Both the position numbers and the translations under genes were made by a program. Positions 23,316 through 32,046 of a DNA stretch of 64,000 bases are shown here, one piece after another (position 1 is the stretch's first letter; the number at the start of each line of letters is the position of its first letter). This DNA is from Burkholderia sp. NRF60-BP8. Lineage in GTDB: Bacteria; Pseudomonadota; Gammaproteobacteria; Burkholderiales; Burkholderiaceae. Where the stretch lies: contig NZ_CP013372.1 in NCBI RefSeq assembly GCF_001522585.2, positions 558,001 to 622,000 of the forward strand, written 5' to 3'. The notes beneath the pieces were generated by a model, which did not search any database, was not told the origin of the DNA, and saw only the letters and a list, made by a program, of their open reading frames with translations.

Positions 23316-24434
23316 ATGAACCAACCGAACGGGCGGGCCGACCGGCTTGCCGTACCGCTTGCCGCGCTGCTCGCGTGCACGGCGCTGCCTGCCGTCGCGC
23401 AATCGAGCGTGACGCTCTACGGCCGCATCGACACCGCGATCGAATACGCGAACGCCGGGCCGAACCACGTGGCGCGCATGGGCAGCGGCAACCTGTGGGC
23501 GTCGCAGTGGGGGCTGAAGGGCGTCGAGGATCTCGGCGGCGGCTACGCGACGATCTTCAAGCTCGAGGACGGTTTCAACGCGGCGAGCGGCGCACTGGCG
23601 AACGGTAGCGCGCTGTTCGGCCGCGAAGCGTGGGTCGGCATCACGGGGCCGTTCGGCGGCGTGCAGTTCGGCGAGCTCTACACGATCCTGCATACGACGC
23701 TCGTCACGTACAGCCTGCCAGGCCTCGGCGCGGGGCTCGCATGGGGCAACGCGACCAACAACTTCGTCGGGCCCGCGTTCCTGCGCGTGCGCAATTCGAT
23801 GCGCTACACGTCGCCGCGCTCCGCGGGCTTCGTGCTGCGCGCAATGGCCGCGCGCGGCACGAACGGCGCGGCCGGGCAACCGGCGACGCTGGGCGACACG
23901 TACGGCGCGGGGCTCAACTACGTACACGGCGGCCTGTCGGTCGACGTCGACTACATGCAGCAGAAGTTCAGCCCGGTTGCGTCGTCCACGCTCGGCGCCA
24001 CGAGCACGGCCGCGAACGGCAACTACACGCTCGGTGCGATTTCGTACGACTTCAACGTCGTGAAGGTGGCCGCGCTGTACCTGCGTCATCGCGGCGGTCC
24101 CGATGTGGCGACCGCGATCGACAGCCAGAGCGCTTATCCGCACAGCGACATCATGGAACTCAGCGCGACGGTGCCGATCGGGCGTGCGTCGCTGCTGCTG
24201 AGCGTCGGCCATTACCGGAAGGTGGCCGACAGCGACGGCAACGCCGATTCGTACGGCATCCGTTTCGACTATCCGCTGTCGAAGCGCACGGTGCTGTACA
24301 CGGGCGCCGCGATGGTGCGCAACGGCGCGCACGCACGCTTCGTCGTCAACGGCGCGGCCGGCGGCGGCGTCGCGGTGGCGAAATCGGGCGCGACCGCCAG
24401 CTCGCTCGTCGCGGGCATCCTCACGTCGTTCTGA
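23316..24434 (+). CDS. Gram-negative trimeric porin (OmpC-like, Burkholderia type)
   Basis: A 372-residue outer-membrane porin. A signal peptide (residues 1-28, hydrophobic LAVPLAALLACTALPA, cleavage after AVAQ/A) precedes the hallmark start SSVTLYGRIDTAIEYAN. Internal hallmarks are WGLKGVEDLGGGYATIFKLEDGFN, LFGREAWVGITGPFGGVQFGE and strand-like repeats. Here the mature C-terminus ends ASSLVAGILTSF with the terminal Phe needed for BAM insertion. Located next to the iac transporter, it may aid uptake of the same substrate. Confidence 0.93.
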   Translation: MNQPNGRADRLAVPLAALLACTALPAVAQSSVTLYGRIDTAIEYANAGPNHVARMGSGNLWASQWGLKGVEDLGGGYATIFKLEDGFNAASGALANGSALFGREAWVGITGPFGGVQFGELYTILHTTLVTYSLPGLGAGLAWGNATNNFVGPAFLRVRNSMRYTSPRSAGFVLRAMAARGTNGAAGQPATLGDTYGAGLNYVHGGLSVDVDYMQQKFSPVASSTLGATSTAANGNYTLGAISYDFNVVKVAALYLRHRGGPDVATAIDSQSAYPHSDIMELSATVPIGRASLLLSVGHYRKVADSDGNADSYGIRFDYPLSKRTVLYTGAAMVRNGAHARFVVNGAAGGGVAVAKSGATASSLVAGILTSF

Positions 24435-24460
24435 CCGTGTCGGCGAGCCAGCTTGCGCCG

Positions 24461-25492
24461 CTACGCGCACGCGGGCGGCTGCGGTGCGAGCCATGCGTCG
24501 AACGGTGCCTGCTCGCCGATATTGAACAGTTCCAGCAGCAGCGCACGCAGCCAGCGATGACCGGGATCCGCATCGAAGCGGCGATGCCAGTACGCGTTGA
24601 CGGCCCATTCGCCGGCGCCGGCGATTTCGTACAGCACGCACGGCTGGCGTGCCGCGAACGTGATCGCGATCGTCTCCGGCAGGATCAGCGCGTAATCGCC
24701 GTCCCGCAGCAATGCCGGCACCACCATGAAATCGGGCAGCGCCGCGCGCACGCGCGGCATCAGTTCGTGCCGTTCGAGCAACTGCATCGATTGCGGATGC
24801 GACGTGACCGCGACGAAGCGCAGCGTGTCGGGCGCCGTGCCGTCGAGGACGAAATCGTCGGGCAACCCGGCGCGCTGCGCGGTGCGGCGCGGCATCAGCA
24901 GCACGCAGCGCTCGTGCAGCAGCGCGGTGCGCTGGAAGTGGCTCGACGCATCGGCGAAATGCCCGAGCGCGAAGTCGATGCGGCCCGATTCGAGCGCGAC
25001 GTTGAGCTGGCATTCGTCGACGTGCAGCGTCTCGATCACGGCGCCCGGCGCGCGCCGGTCGAACGCGGCGAGCAGCGTCGGCAGGAATGCGCTCGCCGCG
25101 AAATCGCTCATGTGCAGGCGAAACACGCGCTGCGTGCTGTCGGGCGCGAAGCGCGAGCCTTCGTCGAGCACGTCCTGCAGGATCGCGAGCGCCTTGTCGA
25201 CGGAGATCGCGAGCCGTTGCGCACGCGGGGTCGGCTCGACGCCGGTGCCGGTGCGCACGAACAGCGCGTCGCGAAACATCAGCCGCAGCCGGCCGAGCGC
25301 GTAGCTGACGGACGGCTGCGTGACGCCGAGCCGCAGCGCCGCGCGGCCGACGTGCCGCTCTTCATACACCGCGCGAAACGTCTTCAACAGGTTGAGATCG
25401 AGATCCTGCACGCGCAGGCCGTCGGATGCGTCCGCGTCGTGCGGCGCGGGATCGGAGCGGGCCGGCGGCCGGCCGGGGGCGGAGTGCGTCAT
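24461..25492 (-). CDS. LysR-family transcriptional regulator
   Basis: A 343-residue LysR protein with an N-terminal extension of about 30 Ala/Pro/Asp-rich residues before the helix-turn-helix (VQDLDLNLLKTFRAVYEERHVGRAALRLGVTQPSVSYALGRLRLMF). It belongs to the same branch as the iac LysR (FVRTGTGVEPTPRA). The start at 25492 overlaps the stop of the upstream AraC gene (ATGA), so both are in one operon. Its targets may be the opine-dehydrogenase-like operon beyond the AraC gene or the porin it converges with; the sequence does not decide. Confidence 0.9.
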   Translation of the reverse strand: MTHSAPGRPPARSDPAPHDADASDGLRVQDLDLNLLKTFRAVYEERHVGRAALRLGVTQPSVSYALGRLRLMFRDALFVRTGTGVEPTPRAQRLAISVDKALAILQDVLDEGSRFAPDSTQRVFRLHMSDFAASAFLPTLLAAFDRRAPGAVIETLHVDECQLNVALESGRIDFALGHFADASSHFQRTALLHERCVLLMPRRTAQRAGLPDDFVLDGTAPDTLRFVAVTSHPQSMQLLERHELMPRVRAALPDFMVVPALLRDGDYALILPETIAITFAARQPCVLYEIAGAGEWAVNAYWHRRFDADPGHRWLRALLLELFNIGEQAPFDAWLAPQPPACA

Positions 25493-26469
25493 CGTGCTTG
25501 CCTCGCGGTGACCGAAGGCGCGTGGCCGTAACGTCGCGCATACGCCTTCGCGAAATGGCCGAAGCCATGGATACCGTGCGCGATCAGCACGTCGGTCACG
25601 CTGTGCGCGTCGCCGCGTTGCAGCGCCGCGTGCACGGCGGCGAGCCGACGCTCGCGCACGTACGCGGCCGGCGTGGTGTGCAGGAATGCGCGGAACGCAT
25701 GCTGCAGCGTGCGCGGCGCGACCCCGGCGACGGCAGCCAGCACGGTGAGCGCGAGCGGTTCGCCGAGGTGCGCATCGATGTGCGCGCAGGCACGCCGCAC
25801 GTAGGCGGGCAGCGGCGGCGTGCCGCGCAGCAGCGCGTCGCTGTACGCGTGCGGCAGGTGCGTGAGCAGCAGCGACATCAGCCACGCGGTGAGGTCGGCG
25901 CCGAACGCCGGCGACGCCGCGCCGAGGCCCGGCTGCGCGCCGAGCCGGCACAGGTACTCGAAGGTCGGCAGCACGAGCGCCGCGCCCATGCCCTTGCCGG
26001 CACGGCCGGCCGCGAGGTCGAATTGCAGCGGCCGCGTGAGCGTGACCTGCAGCATGTCCTGCAACTTGCGTTCGAGCGCGCCGCGTTCGAGCCGCAGCAC
26101 GAGATTGCGGCAATCGCGGCTCGTGCGCAGGCGGCTCGCGAGCGCGGGCGACGACACGGTCAGCTCGCCGGGGCCGGCGCGCACGACGACGCTGCCGGCC
26201 TGCAACTCGCACGCGCCGGCGAGCGTCAGCCGGAACAGGAAGTGATCGGCGTCGTCGCCGAAATCGATGCGCGTTTCGCGGCCGTAGCAGAGTTCGAGCA
26301 GCGCGCCGTGATGCAGCGGCACCTCGTACAGCTCCGCATGAAACGGATCGCGGCCGGACACGGCCATCCGGTGCGGCCCGAACCGGTGCGCGACCGCGCG
26401 TTCGACTTCGTCGGGCGCCTGCAGCAGGCCGAGCCGGTTCGGCGCATGGCGGGAAAGGGCGATGTGCAT
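25489..26469 (-). CDS. AraC-family transcriptional regulator
   Basis: A 326-residue AraC regulator. The C-terminal double helix-turn-helix (about 225-322) shows IDAHLGEPLALTVLAAVAGVAPRTLQHAFRAFLHTTPAAYVRERRLAAV and then VTDVLIAHGIHGFGHFAKAYARRYGHAPSV. The N-terminal part (1-200) is the AraC_binding_2 (AraR/feaR-like) ligand domain. It is divergent from the opine-dehydrogenase-like operon (149-base gap) and is the natural candidate regulator of it. The gene overlaps the following LysR gene by four bases. Confidence 0.9.
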   Translation of the reverse strand: MHIALSRHAPNRLGLLQAPDEVERAVAHRFGPHRMAVSGRDPFHAELYEVPLHHGALLELCYGRETRIDFGDDADHFLFRLTLAGACELQAGSVVVRAGPGELTVSSPALASRLRTSRDCRNLVLRLERGALERKLQDMLQVTLTRPLQFDLAAGRAGKGMGAALVLPTFEYLCRLGAQPGLGAASPAFGADLTAWLMSLLLTHLPHAYSDALLRGTPPLPAYVRRACAHIDAHLGEPLALTVLAAVAGVAPRTLQHAFRAFLHTTPAAYVRERRLAAVHAALQRGDAHSVTDVLIAHGIHGFGHFAKAYARRYGHAPSVTARQAR

Positions 26470-26618
26470 GCGTGGACCTCGTGGCGGATGCGGAGGCGCG
26501 GCGGTATGCGCAGCCTCGCGAATGCGTTGCGCGAACGGGCGCGTCGTTGCGCGTTTCGAAGCGACGCGGCGCGGGCGGCCGCGTAGTCTCGGACAAACTC
26601 GATCACCGGGAGAAGACG

Positions 26619-27725
26619 ATGAAGGTATGTGTTCTGGGCGGCGGCCACGGCTGCCATGCGGCGGCCATCGACCTGCTCGAAAAAGGCCACGACGTGACAT
26701 GGTGGCGGCGCGATCGCGAGCCGCATGCGCGGCTGCGCGCGCTTGGCGGGCTGAACGTCACCGACTATCGCGGCAAGCGCGTGGTGCCGCTCGGCGATGG
26801 ACCAGGCGCGATCCGTCCGACCGACGATCTCGCCGCTGCACTGCATGGCGCACGGCTCGTCGTGGTGCCGCTGCCGGCCACGTCGCACGACGCGCTCGCC
26901 GCGCAGGTCGCGCCGCTGCTGGAGGACGGCCAGGTCGTGTTCCTGCCGCCCGGCACGTTCGGCAGCGCGGTGTTCGCGCGTGCGGCGGCCGACGCCGGCA
27001 ACCGTTCGCGCGTCGCGTTCGCCGAAACGGGCACGCTGCCGTACCTGGTGCGCAAGCATGGCGACAACGATGTCGTGATCAGCGCGTACGCGACGCGCCT
27101 GCCGACCGGCGTATGGCCGGCGAACGCGGCCGGCTGGGCGTTCGACGTGCTGCGGGCGGGCTATCCGTCGGTCGAGCCGGTGGAGGATGCGTTGTCCGGC
27201 GCGCTGATGAACGCGGGCCCGGTGATTCACCCGCCGCTGATCCTGATGAACGCCGGGCCGCTCGAACACTTCGACGCGTGGGACATCCACAACGAAGGCA
27301 CGCAGCCGTCGATTCGCCGCGTGACGAACGCGCTCGACGCCGAACGCGTCGCGGTGCGCGAAGCGCTCGGCTACCGCGCGCCGCATTTCCCGCTCGCCGA
27401 TCACTATGCGACCGAAGGCGACGAGTGGATGTACGGGCGCGGCGCGCACGGCAAGCTGACCGATAGCGGCGACTGGCGCGAGAAGATCGATCTGCGCACG
27501 CATCGCTACATGCTCGAAGACACCCGGCTCGGGCTGTCGTTCATCGTGTCGTGCGGGCGCTGGGCCGGCGTGCCGACGCCCGTCGCGCAGGGGCTGCTGA
27601 GCATCGCGAGTGCTGTCGCGGTGCGCGACTTGTATGCGGAAGGCCGCACGCTGGAGCGGCTCGGGCTCGCGGCGCTGTCGAAGGACGCGCTGCGCGCACT
27701 GCTCGACGCGGGGTACGCGGCATGA
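26619..27725 (+). CDS. Opine/octopine dehydrogenase-family NAD(P)-dependent enzyme
   Basis: A 368-residue protein of the NAD/NADP octopine/nopaline dehydrogenase family. The Rossmann motif is VCVLGGGHGCHAAAIDLLEKGHDVTWWRRD (GxGxxG variant), with FLPPGTFGSAVFARA in the middle and the C-terminal domain catalytic-type His region ALMNAGPVIHPPLILMNAGPLEH. Family enzymes catalyse reversible reductive condensation of a keto acid with an amino compound, or oxidise opines. GGGAGAAG precedes the ATG. It overlaps the next gene (ATGA) and, with the MHS transporter, suggests a catabolic opine-like pathway. Confidence 0.85.
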   Translation: MKVCVLGGGHGCHAAAIDLLEKGHDVTWWRRDREPHARLRALGGLNVTDYRGKRVVPLGDGPGAIRPTDDLAAALHGARLVVVPLPATSHDALAAQVAPLLEDGQVVFLPPGTFGSAVFARAAADAGNRSRVAFAETGTLPYLVRKHGDNDVVISAYATRLPTGVWPANAAGWAFDVLRAGYPSVEPVEDALSGALMNAGPVIHPPLILMNAGPLEHFDAWDIHNEGTQPSIRRVTNALDAERVAVREALGYRAPHFPLADHYATEGDEWMYGRGAHGKLTDSGDWREKIDLRTHRYMLEDTRLGLSFIVSCGRWAGVPTPVAQGLLSIASAVAVRDLYAEGRTLERLGLAALSKDALRALLDAGYAA

Positions 27726-28732
27726 AGGCGGCCGCCGATGTGACGCGCATCCACGTGCTCGGCGCGGGACGCATGGGGCAGGGCATCGCGCTCGTGTTCG
27801 CGTTCGCGGGCCTCGACGTGACGCTGATCGACTTCAAGCCGCGCGATGTGGCCGGCTTGCGCGCGTTCGACGAACGCACGCGCGGCGAGCTCGCCCGGCC
27901 CGTGCAGGCGCAGGTCGCACTGGGCCGCATCGATGCCGCGCAGGCCGACGCCGTCGTCGCGCGTATCGCGCTCGTGGCGCGCGACGGCGCGGCGGACGCG
28001 GTGCGCGACGCCGATATCGTGTTCGAAGCGCTGCCCGAAGTGCTCGATGCCAAGGCCGACGCGCTGCGCTGGCTCGGCGAGCACGTCGATGCGCACGCAA
28101 CGATCGCGTCGACCACGTCGACGTTCGTCGTCACCGAATTGCAGCGCCATGTCGCGCACCCGGCGCGGATGCTGAACGCGCACTGGCTGAATCCCGCGCT
28201 GCTGATGCCGCTCGTCGAGGTCAGCCGCAGCGATGCGACCGACCGAGCCGTCGTCGACGGGCTCGCGGCGCTGCTCGAGCGCGTGGGCAAGAAGCCGGTG
28301 ATCTGCGGGCCGGCGCCCGGCTATATCGTGCCGCGCATCCAGGCGCTCGCGATGAACGAGGCCGCGCGGATGGTCGAGGAGGGCGTGGCGAGCGCCGAGG
28401 ACATCGACACTGCGATTCGCACCGGCTTCGGCCCGCGCTTCGCGGTGCTCGGGCTGCTCGAATTCATCGACTGGGGCGGCTGCGACATCCTGTACTACGC
28501 GTCGACGTATCTGGCCGGCGAGATCGGCCCGCGCTTCGCCCCGGCCGCGAGCGTCGTGCGCAACATGGAAGCCGGACGCGACGGCGTACGCACGGGTGCC
28601 GGCTTCCACGACTATGCGGCGGTCGACGTGCCGGCGTACATGCGGCAGCGGCTCGGAGAATTCGCGCGGCTGCTCGATCATCTCGGGCTGGCGCCGGCAT
28701 TCGACGGCGCGCGGCGCGACGCCGGGCGCTGA
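27722..28732 (+). CDS. 3-hydroxyacyl-CoA-dehydrogenase family protein
   Basis: A 336-residue two-domain 3HCDH-type dehydrogenase: Rossmann motif IHVLGAGRMGQGIALVFAFAGLDVTLIDFKP (GxGxMG), DIVFEALPEVLDAKADAL, STTSTFVVTEL, then HWLNPALLMPLVEV and the C-terminal helix domain PGYIVPRIQALAMNEAARMVEEGVASAEDIDTAIRTGFGPRF. Members act on hydroxyacyl-CoA or other 3-hydroxy acids such as carnitine. The start ATG overlaps the previous stop. Pairing with an opine-dehydrogenase-like enzyme is unusual and the substrate is not evident. Confidence 0.88.
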   Translation: MKAAADVTRIHVLGAGRMGQGIALVFAFAGLDVTLIDFKPRDVAGLRAFDERTRGELARPVQAQVALGRIDAAQADAVVARIALVARDGAADAVRDADIVFEALPEVLDAKADALRWLGEHVDAHATIASTTSTFVVTELQRHVAHPARMLNAHWLNPALLMPLVEVSRSDATDRAVVDGLAALLERVGKKPVICGPAPGYIVPRIQALAMNEAARMVEEGVASAEDIDTAIRTGFGPRFAVLGLLEFIDWGGCDILYYASTYLAGEIGPRFAPAASVVRNMEAGRDGVRTGAGFHDYAAVDVPAYMRQRLGEFARLLDHLGLAPAFDGARRDAGR

Positions 28733-28743
28733 GCGTCGCGCGT

Positions 28744-30081
28744 TCATGCCGAGTGGTCGCGCGAACCGTCGGCGGGCGCGATGCGCGTCTCGCGCATCGC
28801 GCACAGCGTCGCGACGGTCACGAGGCCGAGCGCAACGAGGAACAGCGACACCGGCCACGACGCGTGATAGCGCGCGAGCAGCGCGGTCGCGATCAACGGC
28901 GACATCCCGCCCGCGAAGATCGATGCGACTTCGTGGCCGAGCGCGACGCCCGAGTAACGCACCTCGGTGCTGAACAGCTCGCCGACGAGCGCGGGCAGCG
29001 TACCGATCATCGCGCCGTGGCTCACCGCCGTGCCGACCGTGAGCGCGAGCCACACGAGCGGCGTCGCGCGCGTGTCGAGCAGCCAGAAGAACGGAAACGC
29101 GCACGCGACGAGGCTCAGCGCGCCGATCAGGTACACGGGCTTGCGGCCGATCCGGTCGGACAGGCGGCCCCATGCGAGCATCGCGCCCATCTCGACGATC
29201 ATCGCGATCATCACGCCGGTCAGCATCGTGCCGTTCGGGATGCCGACGTATTTGCCGTAGACGAGCGAGAACGCGAGGAAGATGTACGCGCCGCCGTTCT
29301 CGGCCACACGCAGCCCCATCGCGAGCAGGATTTCCTTCGGATGGCGGCGGATGCACTCGACGATCGGCAAATGCGTGCGCGCGCCGCGCTTGCCGGCCTG
29401 CTCGAAGTCGCGGCTTTCCGGCAGATGGCGGCGGATATAGAGGCCGATCGCGAAGATCGCGACGCTCGCGAGGAACGGCAGCCGCCAGCCCCACGTGCGG
29501 AACATGTCGTCCGGCAGCGCCTGCGCGGCGAGAAACGCGGCCGACGACAGCACGAAGCCGCCGCCCACGCCGAGCTGGCTCCACGCCGCGTAATAGCCGC
29601 GCTGCTCGGGCGGCGCGTTCTCGCTGATCATCAGTACGCCGCCACCCCATTCGCCGCCGGACGCGATGCCCTGCAGCAGGCGCAGCACGACGAGCGCGGC
29701 CGGCGCCCACAGGCCGACCTGCGCATAGGTCGGCAGCAGGCCGATCGCGAAGGTCGATGCGCCCATGATCAGCAGCGTCCACACGAGCGACGCCTTGCGC
29801 CCGTAGCGGTCGCCGACGTGGCCGAACACGATCCCGCCGAGCGGGCGCGCGACGAAGCCGAGCGCGAATGCCGCGAACGCGGCGAGACTGCCCGCGAGCG
29901 GCGATGCGCCGGCCGGAAAGAACACGTGGCCGAATACCAGCGCCGCGGCGGTGCCGTACACGAAGAAGTCGTACCACTCCATCGCGTTGCCGGCGACGGA
30001 GGCGATGACGATCCGGCGCAGTTGCCGGTCGGCGAGCGGCCGGGCGGCGCTCGGGGATTGCACGGTGTCGGTCGGGTACAT
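28744..30081 (-). CDS. MHS-family MFS transporter
   Basis: A 445-residue transporter of the metabolite:H+ symporter family: ASVAGNAMEWYDFFVYGTAAALVFGHVFFP (N-AMEWYDF signature), ARPLGGIVFGHVGDRYGRKASLV loop, LRLLQGIASGGEWGGGVLMISENAP. About twelve membrane segments, the C-terminus being short and charged. It converges with the opine-dehydrogenase/HAD pair 11 bases away and probably imports their substrate. MHS members carry organic acids such as citrate, ketoglutarate, proline betaine or shikimate. Confidence 0.9.
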   Translation of the reverse strand: MYPTDTVQSPSAARPLADRQLRRIVIASVAGNAMEWYDFFVYGTAAALVFGHVFFPAGASPLAGSLAAFAAFALGFVARPLGGIVFGHVGDRYGRKASLVWTLLIMGASTFAIGLLPTYAQVGLWAPAALVVLRLLQGIASGGEWGGGVLMISENAPPEQRGYYAAWSQLGVGGGFVLSSAAFLAAQALPDDMFRTWGWRLPFLASVAIFAIGLYIRRHLPESRDFEQAGKRGARTHLPIVECIRRHPKEILLAMGLRVAENGGAYIFLAFSLVYGKYVGIPNGTMLTGVMIAMIVEMGAMLAWGRLSDRIGRKPVYLIGALSLVACAFPFFWLLDTRATPLVWLALTVGTAVSHGAMIGTLPALVGELFSTEVRYSGVALGHEVASIFAGGMSPLIATALLARYHASWPVSLFLVALGLVTVATLCAMRETRIAPADGSRDHSA

Positions 30082-30402
30082 GGCGGGCTCTGATGGGGGG
30101 GCGGGTGCGTGCCGTCTCGTGCGGCACTGCGGGCTAGTGTTGTCGGCCCGGCTCTCCCGGTCAAATCCACAGAAAAAGGGGAGTGTCATCACTCCCGCAA
30201 ATGATGGTCGCGGCGTGCGTGGCCGTGCCCGTGCGCGCCGGCGCCCGTCACCGCTCGATCTGCCGGTTCCGGCGCGTGTCCCCGTTCGCCGGCGCGGATC
30301 GAGGGGGGGCTTGCGTCATCCGTTCGACGAACCGAAGACGCCGTCACTGGTTGCCTGTATTCGTTTGCGCCGCGTCGAAGCGATGCCGACGGGAGCGGAC
30401 GG
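30082..30402. promoter_or_regulatory. Intergenic region upstream of MHS transporter
   Basis: A 321-base gap with no convincing gene. A perfect inverted repeat GGGAGTG-tcat-CACTCCC lies at 30179-30196, about 100 bases upstream of the transporter start, in a good position for an operator. The right half holds the 3' flank of the leftward acetyltransferase and shows nothing else distinct. Confidence 0.35.
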
Positions 30403-30924
30403 TCAGCGGCGGTAGATGAACTCCAGATCGGTCGATTCGCCGACCTTGAAATCGTACGTACCGACACGCTTGAAGCCTGCCTTCTCGTAGAACGCGATGG
30501 CCTTCGCGTTGCCGGACCACACGCCCAGCCATATCGGGCCGGGGCGCGTCGCGGCGAGATACTGGAGCGCGGCGTCGAACAACGCCCGTCCGGCGCCGGT
30601 TCCCTGCGTGCCGCGTCGAAGATAGATCTGATGGATCTCGCCCGCACCGTCCGTCACGTCCGGGTGCGGAAGCTTGCACGGCCCCGCATGCGCGTATCCG
30701 ACCAGCGTGCCGTCGTCGCCTTCCGCGACCCACGTCCGGCACCGCGGGTCGCCGAGCTGCTCGGCGATCGCCGCAACCGAGTACGTCCGGGCTTCGTACT
30801 CGGCCAGATCGTCCGGCGGATAGTCGATGCCGAACCCGTCCTGCAGAAAGGTTTCGCGAAACGTATCGCGCTTCAATTCGGCAAGCGGGACGGCATCGGT
30901 CAGTGTCGCAACGCGGATCAACAT
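30403..30924 (-). CDS. GNAT family N-acetyltransferase
   Basis: A 173-residue acetyltransferase starting MLIRVATLTDAVPLAELKRDTFRETF. Motif A is IHQIYLRRGTQGTGAGRALFDAAL (R/Q-x-x-G-x-G/A), and the end has IWLGVWSGNAKAIAFYEKAGFKRVG, the classic N-x-x-A-x-x-FYxKxGF helix. The pattern is close to spermidine/diamine-type or general small GNATs. It appears monocistronic. Substrate not predictable. Confidence 0.92.
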   Translation of the reverse strand: MLIRVATLTDAVPLAELKRDTFRETFLQDGFGIDYPPDDLAEYEARTYSVAAIAEQLGDPRCRTWVAEGDDGTLVGYAHAGPCKLPHPDVTDGAGEIHQIYLRRGTQGTGAGRALFDAALQYLAATRPGPIWLGVWSGNAKAIAFYEKAGFKRVGTYDFKVGESTDLEFIYRR

Positions 30925-30993
30925 TGAGCCTCTCCAGGTTCGGTGTCGGGCCGACAGTTTATCCCGGACGAGCTCGGGCAGACGCGCCGTCTG

Positions 30994-31737
30994 CTAACCC
31001 GCGACCGTCGCGGTCGGACGCACGACGATCTCGTTCACGTCGACATCGGCCGGCTGCGCGATCGCATACGCGATGGCCGCCGCGATCGCGTCGGGTTCGA
31101 GCGCGATGCTGCGGTATCGCGTCATCGCTTCTGCGGCGACCGGATCGGTAATCGTGTCGGCCAGCTCGGACGTGACGACACCCGGGCAGATGCTCGTGAC
31201 GCGCAGCTTGTCGTTCTCCTGCCGCAAGCCGTCGGAGATCGCGCGTACCGCGTATTTCGTCGCGCAATAGACGGCGGCCGTCGGCGATACGCGCAATCCG
31301 CCGATCGACGACACGTTGACGATCTGGCCGAAACCCTGCCGATTCATCACCGGCAGGACGGCCGCGATGCCGTACAGCACGCCCTTGATGTTGACGTCGA
31401 CCATGCGGTCCCACTCGTCGACCTGCAGCGACGCCATCGGAGACAGCGGCATGACGCCCGCGTTGTTGACGATGACGTCGATCTGCCCGTACTCGGCGAG
31501 CGCGGCGTCGACGAAGGCGACGCTGTCGTCGCGTCGCGTGACGTCGAGCGCGCGCCAGGCCGCGGTGCCGCCCTCGGCGCGAATGTCGTCGGCGAGCGCG
31601 GCGAGGCGTTCGGTACGGCGTGCGCCGAGCATCAGGCGCGCGCCGCGCGCGCCCAGATAGCGGGCGGTGGCCTCGCCGATGCCGCTGCTCGCGCCGGTGA
31701 TCAGGATCACTTTCCGTTCGATGTTGTGGCGGGTCAT
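30994..31737 (-). CDS. SDR family oxidoreductase (YdfG-like)
   Basis: A 247-residue classical short-chain dehydrogenase: ILITGASSGIGEATARYLGARGARLMLGARRTERL (TGxxxGIG, with Arg after beta-2 indicating NADP), VIVNNAGVMPL, NVSSIGGLRV and YCATKYAVRAIS. The C-terminus VRPTATVAG is usual for the serine-dehydrogenase-like/YdfG group. It starts at the ATG at 31737 and stands alone. Nothing nearby indicates the substrate. Confidence 0.9.
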   Translation of the reverse strand: MTRHNIERKVILITGASSGIGEATARYLGARGARLMLGARRTERLAALADDIRAEGGTAAWRALDVTRRDDSVAFVDAALAEYGQIDVIVNNAGVMPLSPMASLQVDEWDRMVDVNIKGVLYGIAAVLPVMNRQGFGQIVNVSSIGGLRVSPTAAVYCATKYAVRAISDGLRQENDKLRVTSICPGVVTSELADTITDPVAAEAMTRYRSIALEPDAIAAAIAYAIAQPADVDVNEIVVRPTATVAG

Positions 31738-32046
31738 GTCCGTTCCTCGGTGGGAGATGAAGAACCGACAGCATCGCGCGGAAGCATGCGTGACCGTTAT
31801 TCCGCAAGTCCGCATTTCTTGCACGATTCTCCGAGAATGCGTGGGGCACGATCCCGCGCACGGTCGCGCCAGCGGCTTCCCGATCCGGGAAACGTGCCGA
31901 TTTTGCAGCGCAGCGAAAGGCGGCGACGCTCCTGCGGCCGGGCCTCCGTAACCCGCCGGAACCCCGGCACGGCAATCATGCGGATGCCGATGGTTGACCG
32001 CCCGCGGACATGCTAGGATTTCCGACAAACAACTCCGGAGACTGCG
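31738..32046. other. Intergenic region, no gene seen
   Basis: A 309-base divergent gap between the SDR gene and the Cys-rich protein gene. A TTGACC sequence near 31994 followed by TAGGAT could be a rightward promoter for the Cys-rich gene, but the spacing (14 bases) is short, so this is weak. Nothing else stands out. Confidence 0.3.
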
